Shown here piece after piece: positions 8,904 to 18,122 of a stretch of DNA of 64,000 bases. This stretch comes from Paracoccaceae bacterium (GTDB lineage: Bacteria; Pseudomonadota; Alphaproteobacteria; Rhodobacterales; Rhodobacteraceae). Position 1 is the first letter of the stretch. Every line of letters starts with the position of its first letter. The notes beneath the pieces were generated by a model. That model made no database searches and was not told where the DNA came from. It saw only the letters and a list, made by a program, of their open reading frames with translations. A program made the position numbers and the translations under genes. The stretch spans positions 92,046-156,045 of the forward strand of contig JABBAP010000042.1 in NCBI GenBank assembly GCA_018607905.1. The letters run 5' to 3'.

Positions 8904-10742
8904 TTACGCAACCTGCGCGTTGCCCTCGTCTTCATCTGCCAATTGGCGATGCCACATGCTGGAATACCGCGCGCCAAGCTCTAACAGCTCGTCGTGGGTG
9001 CCTTGTTCAACCAAATGACCATCTTCCAACACAACAATCTTATCAGCGTCCACAACCGTGGACAGACGGTGTGCAATCGTAATAACGGATCGTCCCTGCC
9101 CCATGCTGCGCAAACTGTCCTGAATATCGCGCTCGGTTTCTGTGTCGAGCGCTGAGGTCGCTTCGTCTAACAACAAAATAGGCGGATTTTTCAACAAGGT
9201 GCGAGCAATCCCGACCCGTTGCTTTTCCCCACCCGACAGCTTTAGGCCGCGTTCTCCAACGGTTGTTTCATACCCGTCTGGCAAGCTGACTACAAAATCA
9301 TGAATTTTCGCGGCCTTGGCGGCGGCAATAACTTCATCGCGGGTCGCGCCCTCGCGCCCATAGGCCACGTTGTAGCCAATGGTGTCGTTAAACAGCACGG
9401 TATCCTGTGGCACGATACCAAGGGCGTCATGCAGCGAGGTTTGCGTGATATCGCGAATGTCCTGCCCATCAATGGACACGGATCCACCGTTCACATCGTA
9501 AAAACGAAACAGCAAACGTCCGATGGTGGATTTGCCAGACCCAGATGGCCCGACAACCGCAACCGTTTGGCCGGGCTTCACCTCTAAATCGAGAGTTTTG
9601 AGGATTTGACGGTCCGCATCATAGCCAAAATCAACTGCCTTAAATTGAATACTGCCGCCCGTCACTTTCAAAGCCTTGGCATCTGGCTTGTCAGTCACTT
9701 CCTCGGGTTGTTCTAACAGATCGAACATCTCGCCCATATCGACCAGCGCTTGCCGTATTTCGCGGTACACCGTCCCCAGAAAATTCAGCGGCATCGTGAT
9801 TTGGATCATATAGGCGTTCACCATCACAAAATCACCGACCGTCAGCTGGCCGTTTTGCACCCCGATCGCCGCCATAACCATGACAATCACCAAGCCAGCC
9901 GTGATCAAAACAGATTGGCCAAAGTTCAGAAACGCCAAGGAATAGTTGGTTTTCAACGCCGCTGCCTCATAGCCCTTCATGCTTTCGTCATAGCGCATTG
10001 CTTCGCGCTGTTCGGCGCCAAAATATTTCACGGTTTCGAAATTCAGTAGGCTATCAATCGCCTTTTGGTTCGCATCGGTGTCTTGGTCATTCATCTCTTT
10101 ACGAATTTGCACGCGCCATTCGGTCACTTTGAACGTAAACCAAATGTAAATCCCAATGGTCAGCACAACGACGGCCAAGTACCAGACATCAAAAACAAAA
10201 AACAATATCGCGGAAATAAAGATCAGTTCCAGTATCAACGGCCCAATTGAAAACAGCATAAAACGCAGCAGGAATTCCACGCCCTTCACACCGCGTTCAA
10301 TAATTCGGCTTAATCCACCCGTTTTGCGTGTTATGTGATATCGCAACGACAGCGCGTGCATGTGTTCAAATGTTTCCAACGCCAGTTTTCGCAGGGCGCG
10401 TTGCCCCACACGGGCGAAAATCACGTCGCGTAGTTGGTTGAAGCCAACAGACATCAAACGCAACACACCGTAGGCAATCGTTAATCCGACCGCCCCCATC
10501 GCCAACAAAACCGCAGGCTCAGCGGCATCTGCAACAGGTGCCAACGCATCAACCGCAGCTTTGTAATAAAACGGCGTTGCCACAGAAATGACCCGCGCCA
10601 AAACCAAAACAATCAGGGCCAGAACAACGCGAACCTTTACCGAAGATTTATCTGCTGGCCATAAATAAGGCGCGACCTTGCGAATGGTACGCATCCCGCT
10701 TTTACGGTCAATCTCGGCATCTGTTATGGTGGTTTTGCGCAT
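8904..10742 (-). CDS. Atm1/HMT1-type ABC exporter (fused membrane and ATPase domains)
   Basis: A 612-residue half-transporter that would work as a homodimer. The ATG at 10742 has AGGAGA six bases upstream, better than an in-frame GTG 18 bases earlier. Six transmembrane helices cover about residues 35-320. Family-typical motifs include FETVKYFG, YSLAFLNFGQ and PLNFLGTVYREIRQ, which point to the Atm1/ABCB7 group that exports glutathione-linked sulfur or metal species. The ATPase has Walker A GPSGSGKST, signature LSGGEKQR, Walker B ILLLDEATSALD and the switch His in IAHRLST. The exported compound is inferred from family only. It is 75 bases after the LysM gene and may be co-transcribed with it. 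Confidence 0.92.
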   Translation of the reverse strand: MRKTTITDAEIDRKSGMRTIRKVAPYLWPADKSSVKVRVVLALIVLVLARVISVATPFYYKAAVDALAPVADAAEPAVLLAMGAVGLTIAYGVLRLMSVGFNQLRDVIFARVGQRALRKLALETFEHMHALSLRYHITRKTGGLSRIIERGVKGVEFLLRFMLFSIGPLILELIFISAILFFVFDVWYLAVVVLTIGIYIWFTFKVTEWRVQIRKEMNDQDTDANQKAIDSLLNFETVKYFGAEQREAMRYDESMKGYEAAALKTNYSLAFLNFGQSVLITAGLVIVMVMAAIGVQNGQLTVGDFVMVNAYMIQITMPLNFLGTVYREIRQALVDMGEMFDLLEQPEEVTDKPDAKALKVTGGSIQFKAVDFGYDADRQILKTLDLEVKPGQTVAVVGPSGSGKSTIGRLLFRFYDVNGGSVSIDGQDIRDITQTSLHDALGIVPQDTVLFNDTIGYNVAYGREGATRDEVIAAAKAAKIHDFVVSLPDGYETTVGERGLKLSGGEKQRVGIARTLLKNPPILLLDEATSALDTETERDIQDSLRSMGQGRSVITIAHRLSTVVDADKIVVLEDGHLVEQGTHDELLELGARYSSMWHRQLADEDEGNAQVA

Positions 10743-10817
10743 AGGTATTCTCCTGAACACCTGTAAATACGCCGCGCGATTGGGATTGACCAGACCACGG
10801 CCCGCGTTACGTGCGGT

Positions 10818-11819
10818 TTATTCGGGTAATTTAAAAATTTGACCGGGATAGATCAGATTGGCATCGCGGATCGTGTCGCGATTGGCATGGAAAATTTGCA
10901 CGTATTTCACACCGTCACCGTAGGTATCCTGTGCTAATTCCCACAAAGTGTGACCTGGCTGAACAACCACGCGGCCCGTGTCAGTTGATGTTGCTCCGTC
11001 AGCCAGTAAATCTTGCGGAGCCGCGCGTTGAAACGGGCTTTCAACGCGAGCTTGAACGCTACCCACATCGTTTATCTCATCGACGCGCAGGGTATACTGT
11101 CCTTGCGCAATTTCTGGCAGCACAACACGCCAATTACCGTCGTTTGGTACCAATTCCGTTTCGATCGGTTCGTTGTCCACGTAAATACGCACAAATTGCG
11201 CGCCTGTTCCCTGGCCCGACAAAACCACGGCACCGCTGTTGTCATAAGAAATCGTATCAAGGCTCAACGGATTGGTCGCGGTCGGTAGTTCGGGTGCGCT
11301 GCGGGCTCCGCCTTGCAAAACCTCGGCGCCCGCGCCATCCGCCAGAACAATCGTGGGTGCAGTGCCTTCATTTGCGTCGGGCAATGGCGGCACGACCAGC
11401 ACCGTTTGCACAGACACCGCGACCACACTGCCACCGCGCAATTGTTGCAAGCCAACGGTCAGCGCGGCCTCTGCTTGGGGCAGCTGAAACAGCGCAACAA
11501 ATGCGCCATTATTGTCCGTCTGCACCGTTTCGATTTGATCTCCGCTTAGGACAATTGCCACGTCTGTAAGAGGTTCAGCGCTGCCGGCAATCACTGCTGA
11601 ACCGGTGTCATCGACACGTACCAGATCAAACGTTGGCCCCGCCACGTTATCTGGCACTAAAGATTTTGGATCACTGACTTGCTCAACACCTACAGTCGAG
11701 ACCGCGGAAACGGTTGGCTCAATAATTTGGGTCGATTGCGTTCCCACAGATAAAATACCGACAACGAAAACAGCGCCTAGAGTGGAAGCGCCAGCGGCAA
11801 TCCTTAGAGGTGCAGACAT
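10818..11819 (-). CDS. LysM-domain cell-envelope protein
   Basis: A 333-residue protein with an N-terminal hydrophobic segment (about residues 7-25) serving as signal or anchor, a long acidic low-complexity region, two Ig-like beta segments of the kind found in bacterial adhesion repeats (GSAVIAGSAEPLTDV and GAVVLSGQGTGAQFV), and a C-terminal LysM domain beginning VVQPGHTLWELA. LysM binds peptidoglycan, so an envelope role is likely, but no catalytic domain is visible. The start is uncertain: ATG at 11819 or 11828, neither with a strong ribosome site. It diverges from the LOG-family gene across a 113-base shared promoter region. Confidence 0.85.
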   Translation of the reverse strand: MSAPLRIAAGASTLGAVFVVGILSVGTQSTQIIEPTVSAVSTVGVEQVSDPKSLVPDNVAGPTFDLVRVDDTGSAVIAGSAEPLTDVAIVLSGDQIETVQTDNNGAFVALFQLPQAEAALTVGLQQLRGGSVVAVSVQTVLVVPPLPDANEGTAPTIVLADGAGAEVLQGGARSAPELPTATNPLSLDTISYDNSGAVVLSGQGTGAQFVRIYVDNEPIETELVPNDGNWRVVLPEIAQGQYTLRVDEINDVGSVQARVESPFQRAAPQDLLADGATSTDTGRVVVQPGHTLWELAQDTYGDGVKYVQIFHANRDTIRDANLIYPGQIFKLPE

Positions 11820-11932
11820 GATTAACATTTCAACATCGTTTTGCAGACCCGCAGTTTGGCATTTATCCTTGTTGCAACCGTGATACACTGAAACTTCATT
11901 AACACAAAACCCCAATCACAAAGACCTGACCC

Positions 11933-12490
11933 ATGCCAAAAAACAATCCGACCAAATCCGTCTGTGTATTTTGCGGATCCCGCTTTGGCACAAACCCTGC
12001 CTATAAAACCGCAGCAAAAGACCTTGGCGCGGGTCTTGCGGTCCAAAACCTGCGTCTTGTTTATGGCGCTGGTGATGTCGGGCTGATGGGCGAAGTGGCG
12101 AATGGGTGCCAATCCGCGGGTGGCGAAACCTTTGGCGTTATCCCAGTTCACTTGATGGATATGGAGGTCGGCAAACGCGATCTTTCGACCTTTGTGATTA
12201 CAGAAAACATGCACGAGCGTAAAAAGGTCATGTTTATGAATGCGGATATCATTGTGACGCTACCTGGTGGCGCAGGGTCGCTAGACGAATTCTTTGAGGT
12301 GCTGACATGGGCACAGCTTGGCCTTCACAAGAAACCGATTTATCTGCTGAACATTGAAGGGTTTTGGGATCCGCTTGTGATGCTGATCGAACATCAAATC
12401 GCATCTGGATTTGCCGATAAAAGCCTGCGTGCATTGTTCCAAGTTGTTGAAACAACACCAGAACTGCTCTCTTTGATTGGCGAAAACTAA
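11933..12490 (+). CDS. LOG-family nucleoside 5'-monophosphate phosphoribohydrolase (TIGR00730)
   Basis: A 185-residue Rossmann-like protein. It carries CVFCGSRFG near the N-terminus, GAGDVGLMGEVA, the R-K pair in HERKKVMF, and the active-site loop PGGAGSLDEFFE near residue 110, which matches the LOG signature PGGxGTxxE with Ser for Thr. LOG enzymes release free base, such as cytokinin, from nucleotide monophosphates; in bacteria without plant contact the natural substrate is often unclear. It is a single gene divergent from the LysM gene. Confidence 0.92.
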   Translation: MPKNNPTKSVCVFCGSRFGTNPAYKTAAKDLGAGLAVQNLRLVYGAGDVGLMGEVANGCQSAGGETFGVIPVHLMDMEVGKRDLSTFVITENMHERKKVMFMNADIIVTLPGGAGSLDEFFEVLTWAQLGLHKKPIYLLNIEGFWDPLVMLIEHQIASGFADKSLRALFQVVETTPELLSLIGEN

Positions 12491-12533
12491 ATTTCTAACA
12501 CTCGCCGAAGAACATCTTTGCAGATTTGCTTTC

Positions 12534-12561
12534 GGACAAACGGCATTTTGTCCTTGCCGTT
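12534..12561 (+). promoter_or_regulatory. Two overlapping, mutually exclusive hairpins after the LOG gene
   Basis: GGACAAA (12534-12540) pairs with TTTGTCC (12547-12553). The overlapping AACGGCA (12539-12545) pairs with TGCCGTT (12555-12561). Both stems are seven base pairs and cannot form together. They start 44 bases past the LOG stop codon. No U-tract follows, so terminator function is doubtful. The remainder of the 257-base gap, up to the sodB terminator, shows nothing I recognise. Confidence 0.35.
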
Positions 12562-12697
12562 AGCGGCATTCATTACGGATCCCGTATTACAAGCTTCCGA
12601 CACAGATGCGCTCTCAATGTTTGTGATACGGCAGCGATAGCTCCATGAACTCGTCCAATATAAAGACGTGAATCAATCGCAGGCTATCTGCGCAACG

Positions 12698-12728
12698 AAA
12701 AAGCCCCGCCAAATGAGGCGAGGCTTTA
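12698..12728 (-). terminator. Rho-independent terminator of sodB
   Basis: On the minus strand AAAGCC-T-CGCC, a six-base loop, then GGCG-G-GGCTTT is followed by further T residues. The stem begins 20 bases past the sodB stop codon. Confidence 0.85.
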
Positions 12729-12747
12729 TCAACTTAAATCAGATGGA

Positions 12748-13356
12748 TTAGGCGTTTGACAGACGTTCCGCCACATTGTCCCAATTCACCAAATTTTCCA
12801 AGAAATTGGACAGGTAAACAGGGCGTTTGTTGCGGAAATCAATGTAGTAGGAATGTTCCCAAACATCGCAGCCAAGCAGTGCAGTTTGGCCGAAACAAAG
12901 TGGATTCACGCCATTTTCGGTCTTGGTCACTTTCAAAGAACCGTCTTTATCAACTACCAACCAGCACCAGCCTGACCCAAACTGGCCAGCACCTGCTGCG
13001 CCAAATTCAGTTTTGAAAGCATCGACAGAGCCAAACGCATCGGTGATGCGGCTTTCCAGTTCAGACGGCATCGCACGACCCGATGGGCCCATCATTTCCC
13101 AGAACTGGTTGTGGTTCCACAATTGGCTGATGTTGTTGAAGATACCGTTTTGCGCCACGCCAGATGCGTCGTAGGTGCCAGTGATGATGTCTTCCATCGA
13201 CTTGTCCGCCCACTCGGTGCCAGCGATCAGTTTGTTACCATTGTCCACATAGGCTTTGTGGTGCAGGTCATGGTGGAATTCCATGGTTTCAGCGGACATG
13301 CCGCCAGCAGCCAAAGCATCGTGTGCATACGGAAGATCAGGAAGTTCAAAAGCCAT
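12748..13356 (-). CDS. sodB: Fe/Mn-type superoxide dismutase
   Basis: A 202-residue cytoplasmic enzyme that converts superoxide to oxygen and hydrogen peroxide. The metal ligands are visible: His in MEFHHDLHH (around residue 28), His in LWNHNQFW (around 80), and the DVWEHSYYID signature supplying Asp and His. The GSGWCWLVV motif and overall length fit the iron form, but Fe versus Mn cannot be fixed from this alone. GAGG lies six bases before the ATG. It has its own terminator and about 100 bases upstream, so it is probably a single-gene unit. I saw no obvious Fur-type box. Confidence 0.95.
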   Translation of the reverse strand: MAFELPDLPYAHDALAAGGMSAETMEFHHDLHHKAYVDNGNKLIAGTEWADKSMEDIITGTYDASGVAQNGIFNNISQLWNHNQFWEMMGPSGRAMPSELESRITDAFGSVDAFKTEFGAAGAGQFGSGWCWLVVDKDGSLKVTKTENGVNPLCFGQTALLGCDVWEHSYYIDFRNKRPVYLSNFLENLVNWDNVAERLSNA

Positions 13357-13463
13357 TGTTGCCTCTTTCTCAAGGGTTCGCGCTGGCCAAAATGCCAGCT
13401 TCCACTCAACTATATATCGGTTCTGGCTGTCGGGGAAAGGGTGGTTTTCGACGCAATGGCAGT

Positions 13464-13925
13464 TTACGGCTTAACAACACCTCGAATATCGCCATTCACA
13501 ACTTGGCATGCGCCTTTGGCAGAAAATTGTGACGCAATACCAACAGGATGTGCGCGCAGTAGTATTTTATTACCACCGCGCAATAGCGTTGCGCGGTATT
13601 CAATTTTGGTTGGCACGGCATTTGGGTAATCACGGCTCGCGACTTGCTTATCATTTTGATAGCGCCCAGTGACCCATTTCAGGTCCACACGAACAGAATT
13701 TCCTGCTTGAACACGCGCATCTGCGAAATCGCCCAAAGTAGAATACGTGATCGGGTCATAGGTTTTGGCCATCGTTTCATCGCTGTTGGTTTCAAAAACC
13801 AAAGTATCCGGAAGCCATCCACTGTTTCGGGTGTCTTTCAAAACACATGAAAAGGTCTCTGCGTTGCTTATCGATGCTAGGAAACAAGCGGCCGCTGCGA
13901 TGGGAAATATTCGTAAAATTTTCAT
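13464..13925 (-). CDS. Secreted protein of unknown function
   Basis: A 153-residue protein I do not recognise. The ATG at 13925 gives a clean signal peptide (KILRIFPIAAAACFLASISNA) with cleavage predicted before ETFSC. The mature part is short-strand rich, has two cysteines (near the mature N-terminus and in GACQVVNG near the C-terminus) that could form a disulfide, and resembles small periplasmic domains found as conserved hypotheticals in roseobacters. It is A+T-richer than its neighbours. The upstream gene on the same strand ends 55 bases away. Confidence 0.75.
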   Translation of the reverse strand: MKILRIFPIAAAACFLASISNAETFSCVLKDTRNSGWLPDTLVFETNSDETMAKTYDPITYSTLGDFADARVQAGNSVRVDLKWVTGRYQNDKQVASRDYPNAVPTKIEYRATLLRGGNKILLRAHPVGIASQFSAKGACQVVNGDIRGVVKP

Positions 13926-13980
13926 ACGCTTCAAATTAGATCAATTTCTTTGAGTTTCGAGGGGTTTCAAGAATTATTCC

Positions 13981-14334
13981 TTAAACTGCTAAAACGGCCA
14001 ACGCGACGCGTCGGCCTTCGGACAGCAAAACATTGTAGGTCCGACAGGCGCTCGGGCTCGACATGACCTCTATCGCGACACCAGCTTCGTCTAGCGTGGC
14101 TCGCACGTCCTTTGGCAACGGCGCGATATCTGCGCCTGTGCCGACAAATACAATGTCATAGCTTTCAATCGAGTTAATCAGCGGCGCAAGATCATCGTAT
14201 CCGCCCCAAGGCGAAACACCGTCGGCATTTAGAAACATCGCGCCTTCTTGTAATGTTTCTTGGACACGAAAAAATCCTGGCCCATAGGAATCCACGGGTA
14301 GTTGATCTTCATATCTTACAGCGCTCATTTGCAT
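13981..14334 (-). CDS. Mth938-like domain protein (DUF498/NDUFAF3 family)
   Basis: A 117-residue protein of the Mth938 fold. The family pattern is clear: an N-terminal YGPGFFRV, a central SYDIVFVGTG, a PLPKDVRATLDEAGVAIEVMSS segment, and a closing CRTYNVLLSEGRRVALAVL. Related proteins act in respiratory complex I assembly in eukaryotes; the bacterial role is not established. It is often linked to secDF in alphaproteobacteria and here follows secF and the TSUP gene with a nine-base gap, so it is probably co-transcribed. GGGGG lies five bases before the first ATG. Confidence 0.88.
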   Translation of the reverse strand: MQMSAVRYEDQLPVDSYGPGFFRVQETLQEGAMFLNADGVSPWGGYDDLAPLINSIESYDIVFVGTGADIAPLPKDVRATLDEAGVAIEVMSSPSACRTYNVLLSEGRRVALAVLAV

Positions 14335-14343
14335 TTGTACCCC

Positions 14344-15096
14344 CTAGCTCATCCAGACTGGTAGGCCAATCAGGGCCGAGCCAGCAATTACAATATACGC
14401 CACAACACGGTACACACGTTCTTTTGTTGGATCAAACAATGCCACCCCAACCGCGCTGCCCGCCATGTAGGGCAACAACATTATCAATCCAATAAGAATA
14501 GGCTGTAGGCTGAGCATGCCTTGCAGCGCCATGATGGGAAATATTAATACATCCGCCAACAGAAGGAACAAAATCAAATTGGCGCGCACAGTTTGCGCGG
14601 GCAACCTGCTGGCCATATACAGAACGGTCACGGGTGGTCCAGGAACGCCAGCAACACCGCCAAGGAAACCGCCCAATCCACCTGCTGCGATTATCACAGG
14701 TGGCGTCAAGGGGCGGGTGTATCGCACACCTGAAATCAACAACACAACACAGGCCAGCGTGACGAAGGAAACGACATAGCGGTAGGTGTTGCCCTCCATC
14801 TGGCCGAGCAAGAAAATCCCGATGGGCAGCATGACCACCATGCCAAGCCCCATGCGAAGAATGTCGCGTGGATGTCCTTTGCGTGCCGCGTTTGGCACCA
14901 ACGGCAAGGGGCCAAAGATATCCATAGTAACAAGGGAGAGAAGTGCGCTCACAGGGCTAAGAACAGCGCCGGCGAATGGCAAATACACCATTGCAGTGCC
15001 AAATCCTGTAAAGCCACGCACGATGCCTGCTAAAACAGCGCCCAACAAAATCCACCACAGCCCATCAATGGCGAGGGTAGCAGTGATGGCATCCAT
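14344..15096 (-). CDS. TSUP (TauE/SafE) family membrane transporter
   Basis: About 250 residues with eight predicted transmembrane helices and the two TSUP half-repeats: GIVRGFTGFGTAM in the first half and GFLGGVAGVPGPPVTVLYM in the second. TSUP proteins move sulfite, sulfoacetate or related anions; the substrate here is not known. I chose the ATG at 15096, one base after the secF stop codon (TAACATG), over an upstream start that would overlap secF by 41 bases and add a polar N-terminus. A second TSUP gene is at 40740. Confidence 0.88.
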   Translation of the reverse strand: MDAITATLAIDGLWWILLGAVLAGIVRGFTGFGTAMVYLPFAGAVLSPVSALLSLVTMDIFGPLPLVPNAARKGHPRDILRMGLGMVVMLPIGIFLLGQMEGNTYRYVVSFVTLACVVLLISGVRYTRPLTPPVIIAAGGLGGFLGGVAGVPGPPVTVLYMASRLPAQTVRANLILFLLLADVLIFPIMALQGMLSLQPILIGLIMLLPYMAGSAVGVALFDPTKERVYRVVAYIVIAGSALIGLPVWMS

Positions 15097-15097
15097 G

Positions 15098-16063
15098 TTA
15101 GGCGTCGATATTGGCGTATTGGCCGCTTGCGTTGGCATTTTGCTTTGACCAATCGCGTTTCACATCCAAGCGCAACAAAATGGCCGAGGCGATAAACACA
15201 GAGGAATACGTTCCGACAATTACGCCCCAGATCATCGCAAACACGAAGCCGCGGATCACATCACCACCCAAAACAAATAGCGAAATCAGCGCGATCAGCG
15301 TGGTGACCGAGGTCATCACAGTCCGGCTTAAGGTTTCGTTGATCGAAAGGTTTAGAACCGCCTTTAGATTCTTCTTTTTGTATTTGCGCAGGTTTTCACG
15401 CACGCGGTCAAACACAACCACGGTGTCGTTCAATGAGTACCCGACGATGGTCAGCAAAGCCGCGATAATCGCCAGATCAAACTTGATCTGCAACAGGCTG
15501 AACACACCGATCGTCAACACAATATCATGCACCAACGCGGCCACAGCTCCGACAGAAAACTGCCATTCAAAGCGCAACCAAATATAAAACAAAACTGCTG
15601 TGATAGCCAAAACAACTGCGATTACCGCCGTTTGAATCAACTCGCCCGAAACCTTTGGCCCAACGCTTTCGACTTGAGGGAAGGTCATCGTGGCATCAAT
15701 CACATTCAACGCAGCTTTGACTGCAAGAATACGGTCATTGGAAATCGCTTCATCACCCTCTTGGGCTTGAATGCGAATTTGCGTTACATTTTTATCTGGC
15801 TTGGTCGGATCAGATACTTGTGTAATCGAAATATCACCCAGTTCCAGCGCCTCGAGCGCACCGCGATATCCTGCAATGTCGACGGCCACTTGGCTGTCTG
15901 TGCGGATCGTCGTGCCACCCCGAAAATCGATACCGTAGTTCAGGCCGATCACGAAAAAGATCACAATAGACGCGATCATCGCCAGCATTGAGGCCCCGAA
16001 GGTTACTTTGTTCAGCTTAAAGAAATCAACATTTGTTTTTGTTGGAACCAATTTCAAACGCAT
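15098..16063 (-). CDS. secF: Protein translocase subunit SecF
   Basis: A 321-residue membrane protein that, with SecD, uses the proton gradient to pull exported proteins through SecYEG. It shows the SecF N-terminal motif YGIDFRGGT after TM1, a periplasmic P1-type domain, and five further helices containing VGYSLNDTVVVFDRVREN, the SecF signature. AAGGGAG lies seven bases upstream of the ATG. It starts 12 bases after secD, and the stop codon all but touches the next gene. Confidence 0.97.
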   Translation of the reverse strand: MRLKLVPTKTNVDFFKLNKVTFGASMLAMIASIVIFFVIGLNYGIDFRGGTTIRTDSQVAVDIAGYRGALEALELGDISITQVSDPTKPDKNVTQIRIQAQEGDEAISNDRILAVKAALNVIDATMTFPQVESVGPKVSGELIQTAVIAVVLAITAVLFYIWLRFEWQFSVGAVAALVHDIVLTIGVFSLLQIKFDLAIIAALLTIVGYSLNDTVVVFDRVRENLRKYKKKNLKAVLNLSINETLSRTVMTSVTTLIALISLFVLGGDVIRGFVFAMIWGVIVGTYSSVFIASAILLRLDVKRDWSKQNANASGQYANIDA

Positions 16064-16075
16064 AACAGTGCTCCC

Positions 16076-17749
16076 TTAAACTTCGATTGTTTTGGGACGG
16101 CGACGGCCCATGTAGATTGAAATCATCAGACGTGTGACCCAAATTGCAGTGAACACCGACGTGATAATCCCGAGGCCAAGGGTGATCGAGAACCCGCGAA
16201 CAGGCCCAGATCCCATCACAAACAAGATTACTGCAGCAATCAGTGTTGTGATATTCGCATCAATAATCGCTGAAAATGCCCGCTCATAGCCAAGCTCGAT
16301 GGCCCGTGCAGGCCCTTTGGCCGATTTCAATTCTTCGCGTATCCGTTCAAACACCAGCACGTTTGCATCGACGGCCATACCAATGGTCAATACGATCCCC
16401 GCGATACCCGGCAACGTCAGCGTTGCGCCAATTGCGCTTAGCAATCCAAAGATTAGACCGACATTAATAATCAACGCGATATTCGCGAAAATTCCGAACA
16501 GACCATAACTAAGGCCCATAAACACCAGCACCGCAATAAACGCGATGATGCAGGCAATGCGCCCCGCATCAATACTGTCTTGGCCCAATTCTGGCCCGAT
16601 TGTGCGTTCCTCGAGGTAGGTGATTTTCGCAGGTAACGCCCCTGCCCGCAGTTGGATCGACAACTTTGCCGTTTCTTCTACGGCGAAACGCCCCGTAATA
16701 ATCCCAGACCCACCAGGAATATGGCTGCGAATTACAGGCGCAGACATAACGTTTTCATCCAGAACAATTGCAAAGGCCGTTCCGATATTATTCGCCGTGT
16801 ATTCCCCGAAAATGCGCGCACCCTCTGGATTTAGACGAAACGAAATGGCGGGTTGGTTGTTTTGATCAAAGGAGGCCTGCGCATCAACCAAGTGATCACC
16901 GTTGATCACTGGCGTTTTTTCCAAAGTATAAAAGACACCTGCTTCGTCTTCGGCGGGCAAAAGAATTTGGCGCGAACCGACCCGCGCATTTTGATCACCC
17001 GTGCGCCCGACAACGGTGTGGAACGTCAGCTTCGCGGTTTTACCGATCAGCTCTTTCAGCTCTTCTGCGGACCCAATTCCAGGAACTTGGATCAAAACTC
17101 GATCATTGCCTTGGCGTTGAATTGTCGGTTCGCGTGTGCCTGCTTCATCGACACGACGGCGCACGATCTCAAGGGTTTGTGCCATGGTCCGTTGATCTGT
17201 CGCCAGCTTTTCAGCCTCTGACAATTGCACAACAACATCAGCGCCTTCCGACGACACCTCGATATCGAAAGCACCAACACCCGTCAGCGATACAACTGGG
17301 CGTGCCAATGAGCGTACTGCATTCACTGCATCGCCAATTGCTTCAGGGTTGGAAATACGAACGCGCAACTGATCATCTGGGCTATTTTGGCGGCGAATGG
17401 TGCCAATTGTAGCCCGTTGGTCGCGCAATTCATTGCGCACCTCGGTCCACATGTTGTCAATTCGTGTGGCATAGACCTGTTCCAATTGAACAGCAGCAAG
17501 CAGATGCGCACCACCACGAAGATCAAGTCCGAGATTTACCAAAGACGATGGCAAATACGATGGCCACTGCGTTGATTGCGCTAACAGTTCGGGTGACAAT
17601 TCAGCACCCTCTGGAAGCGTCTCAATCACGGCATGCGCGTCGTTATACTGTTCAACAGTTGTGTATTGAAGGTTTGGCGTGGCCAACAAAACACCAAGCG
17701 CACAGACGCCCCAAATGACAATTTTCTTCCAGAGTGGGAATTGAAGCAT
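16076..17749 (-). CDS. secD: Protein translocase subunit SecD
   Basis: A 557-residue partner of SecF. TM1 is near residues 8-25, followed by LGLDLRGGAHLL, a large periplasmic domain (about residues 70-370) and five C-terminal helices with GMAVDANVLVFERIREEL. Length is near the compact alphaproteobacterial form. AGGGG lies five bases before the ATG. It is 52 bases downstream of yajC and 12 upstream of secF, forming the standard yajC-secD-secF operon. Confidence 0.97.
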   Translation of the reverse strand: MLQFPLWKKIVIWGVCALGVLLATPNLQYTTVEQYNDAHAVIETLPEGAELSPELLAQSTQWPSYLPSSLVNLGLDLRGGAHLLAAVQLEQVYATRIDNMWTEVRNELRDQRATIGTIRRQNSPDDQLRVRISNPEAIGDAVNAVRSLARPVVSLTGVGAFDIEVSSEGADVVVQLSEAEKLATDQRTMAQTLEIVRRRVDEAGTREPTIQRQGNDRVLIQVPGIGSAEELKELIGKTAKLTFHTVVGRTGDQNARVGSRQILLPAEDEAGVFYTLEKTPVINGDHLVDAQASFDQNNQPAISFRLNPEGARIFGEYTANNIGTAFAIVLDENVMSAPVIRSHIPGGSGIITGRFAVEETAKLSIQLRAGALPAKITYLEERTIGPELGQDSIDAGRIACIIAFIAVLVFMGLSYGLFGIFANIALIINVGLIFGLLSAIGATLTLPGIAGIVLTIGMAVDANVLVFERIREELKSAKGPARAIELGYERAFSAIIDANITTLIAAVILFVMGSGPVRGFSITLGLGIITSVFTAIWVTRLMISIYMGRRRPKTIEV

Positions 17750-17801
17750 GGTTGCCCCTGTAGCGAATTCGTTATTGTTTACGACACCTTACGCAGGCGT
17801 T

Positions 17802-18122
17802 TTATGTCGTCGGTTCGGTCTTATTCAAAACGGATTGAATCGTAGATTGAACAACGCGGACTTTAACGCCTGTTGCCAATTCAACTTCAATTTCGTTTTC
17901 CTCTTTGACCTTGGTCACTTTGCCGATCAAACCGCCCGCCGTCACAACCTGATCCCCTTTGCGCAGGGCATCAATCATCGCGCGCTGTTCTTTCATCTTT
18001 TTTTGCTGAGGGCGGATCATCAAGAAATACATGATACCAAAGATCAAAATCAGCGGTACAAAACCACCAATTCCACCTAAACCACCACCAGCGGCCTGAG
18101 CATACGCAGGACTTGCAAACAT
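17802..18122 (-). CDS. yajC: Preprotein translocase subunit YajC
   Basis: A 106-residue single-pass membrane protein, part of the SecDF-YajC holo-translocon. It has a glycine-rich N-terminus, a transmembrane helix (VPLILIFGIMYFLMIRPQQK), the conserved RPQQKKMKE, and a small beta domain with GDQVVTAGGLIGKV. AAAGGAAA lies six bases before the ATG. First gene of the operon. Confidence 0.97.
   Translation of the reverse strand: MFASPAYAQAAGGGLGGIGGFVPLILIFGIMYFLMIRPQQKKMKEQRAMIDALRKGDQVVTAGGLIGKVTKVKEENEIEVELATGVKVRVVQSTIQSVLNKTEPTT

Noticed and set aside
10931..11569. Long 212-residue open frame opposite the LysM gene
   Set aside because: Composition is Arg/Pro/Leu-rich with no domain pattern, and the LysM gene on the other strand has clear motifs.
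16887..16911. Two TGATCAC words close together
   Set aside because: They are within secD codons and do not match the full ten-base palindrome.
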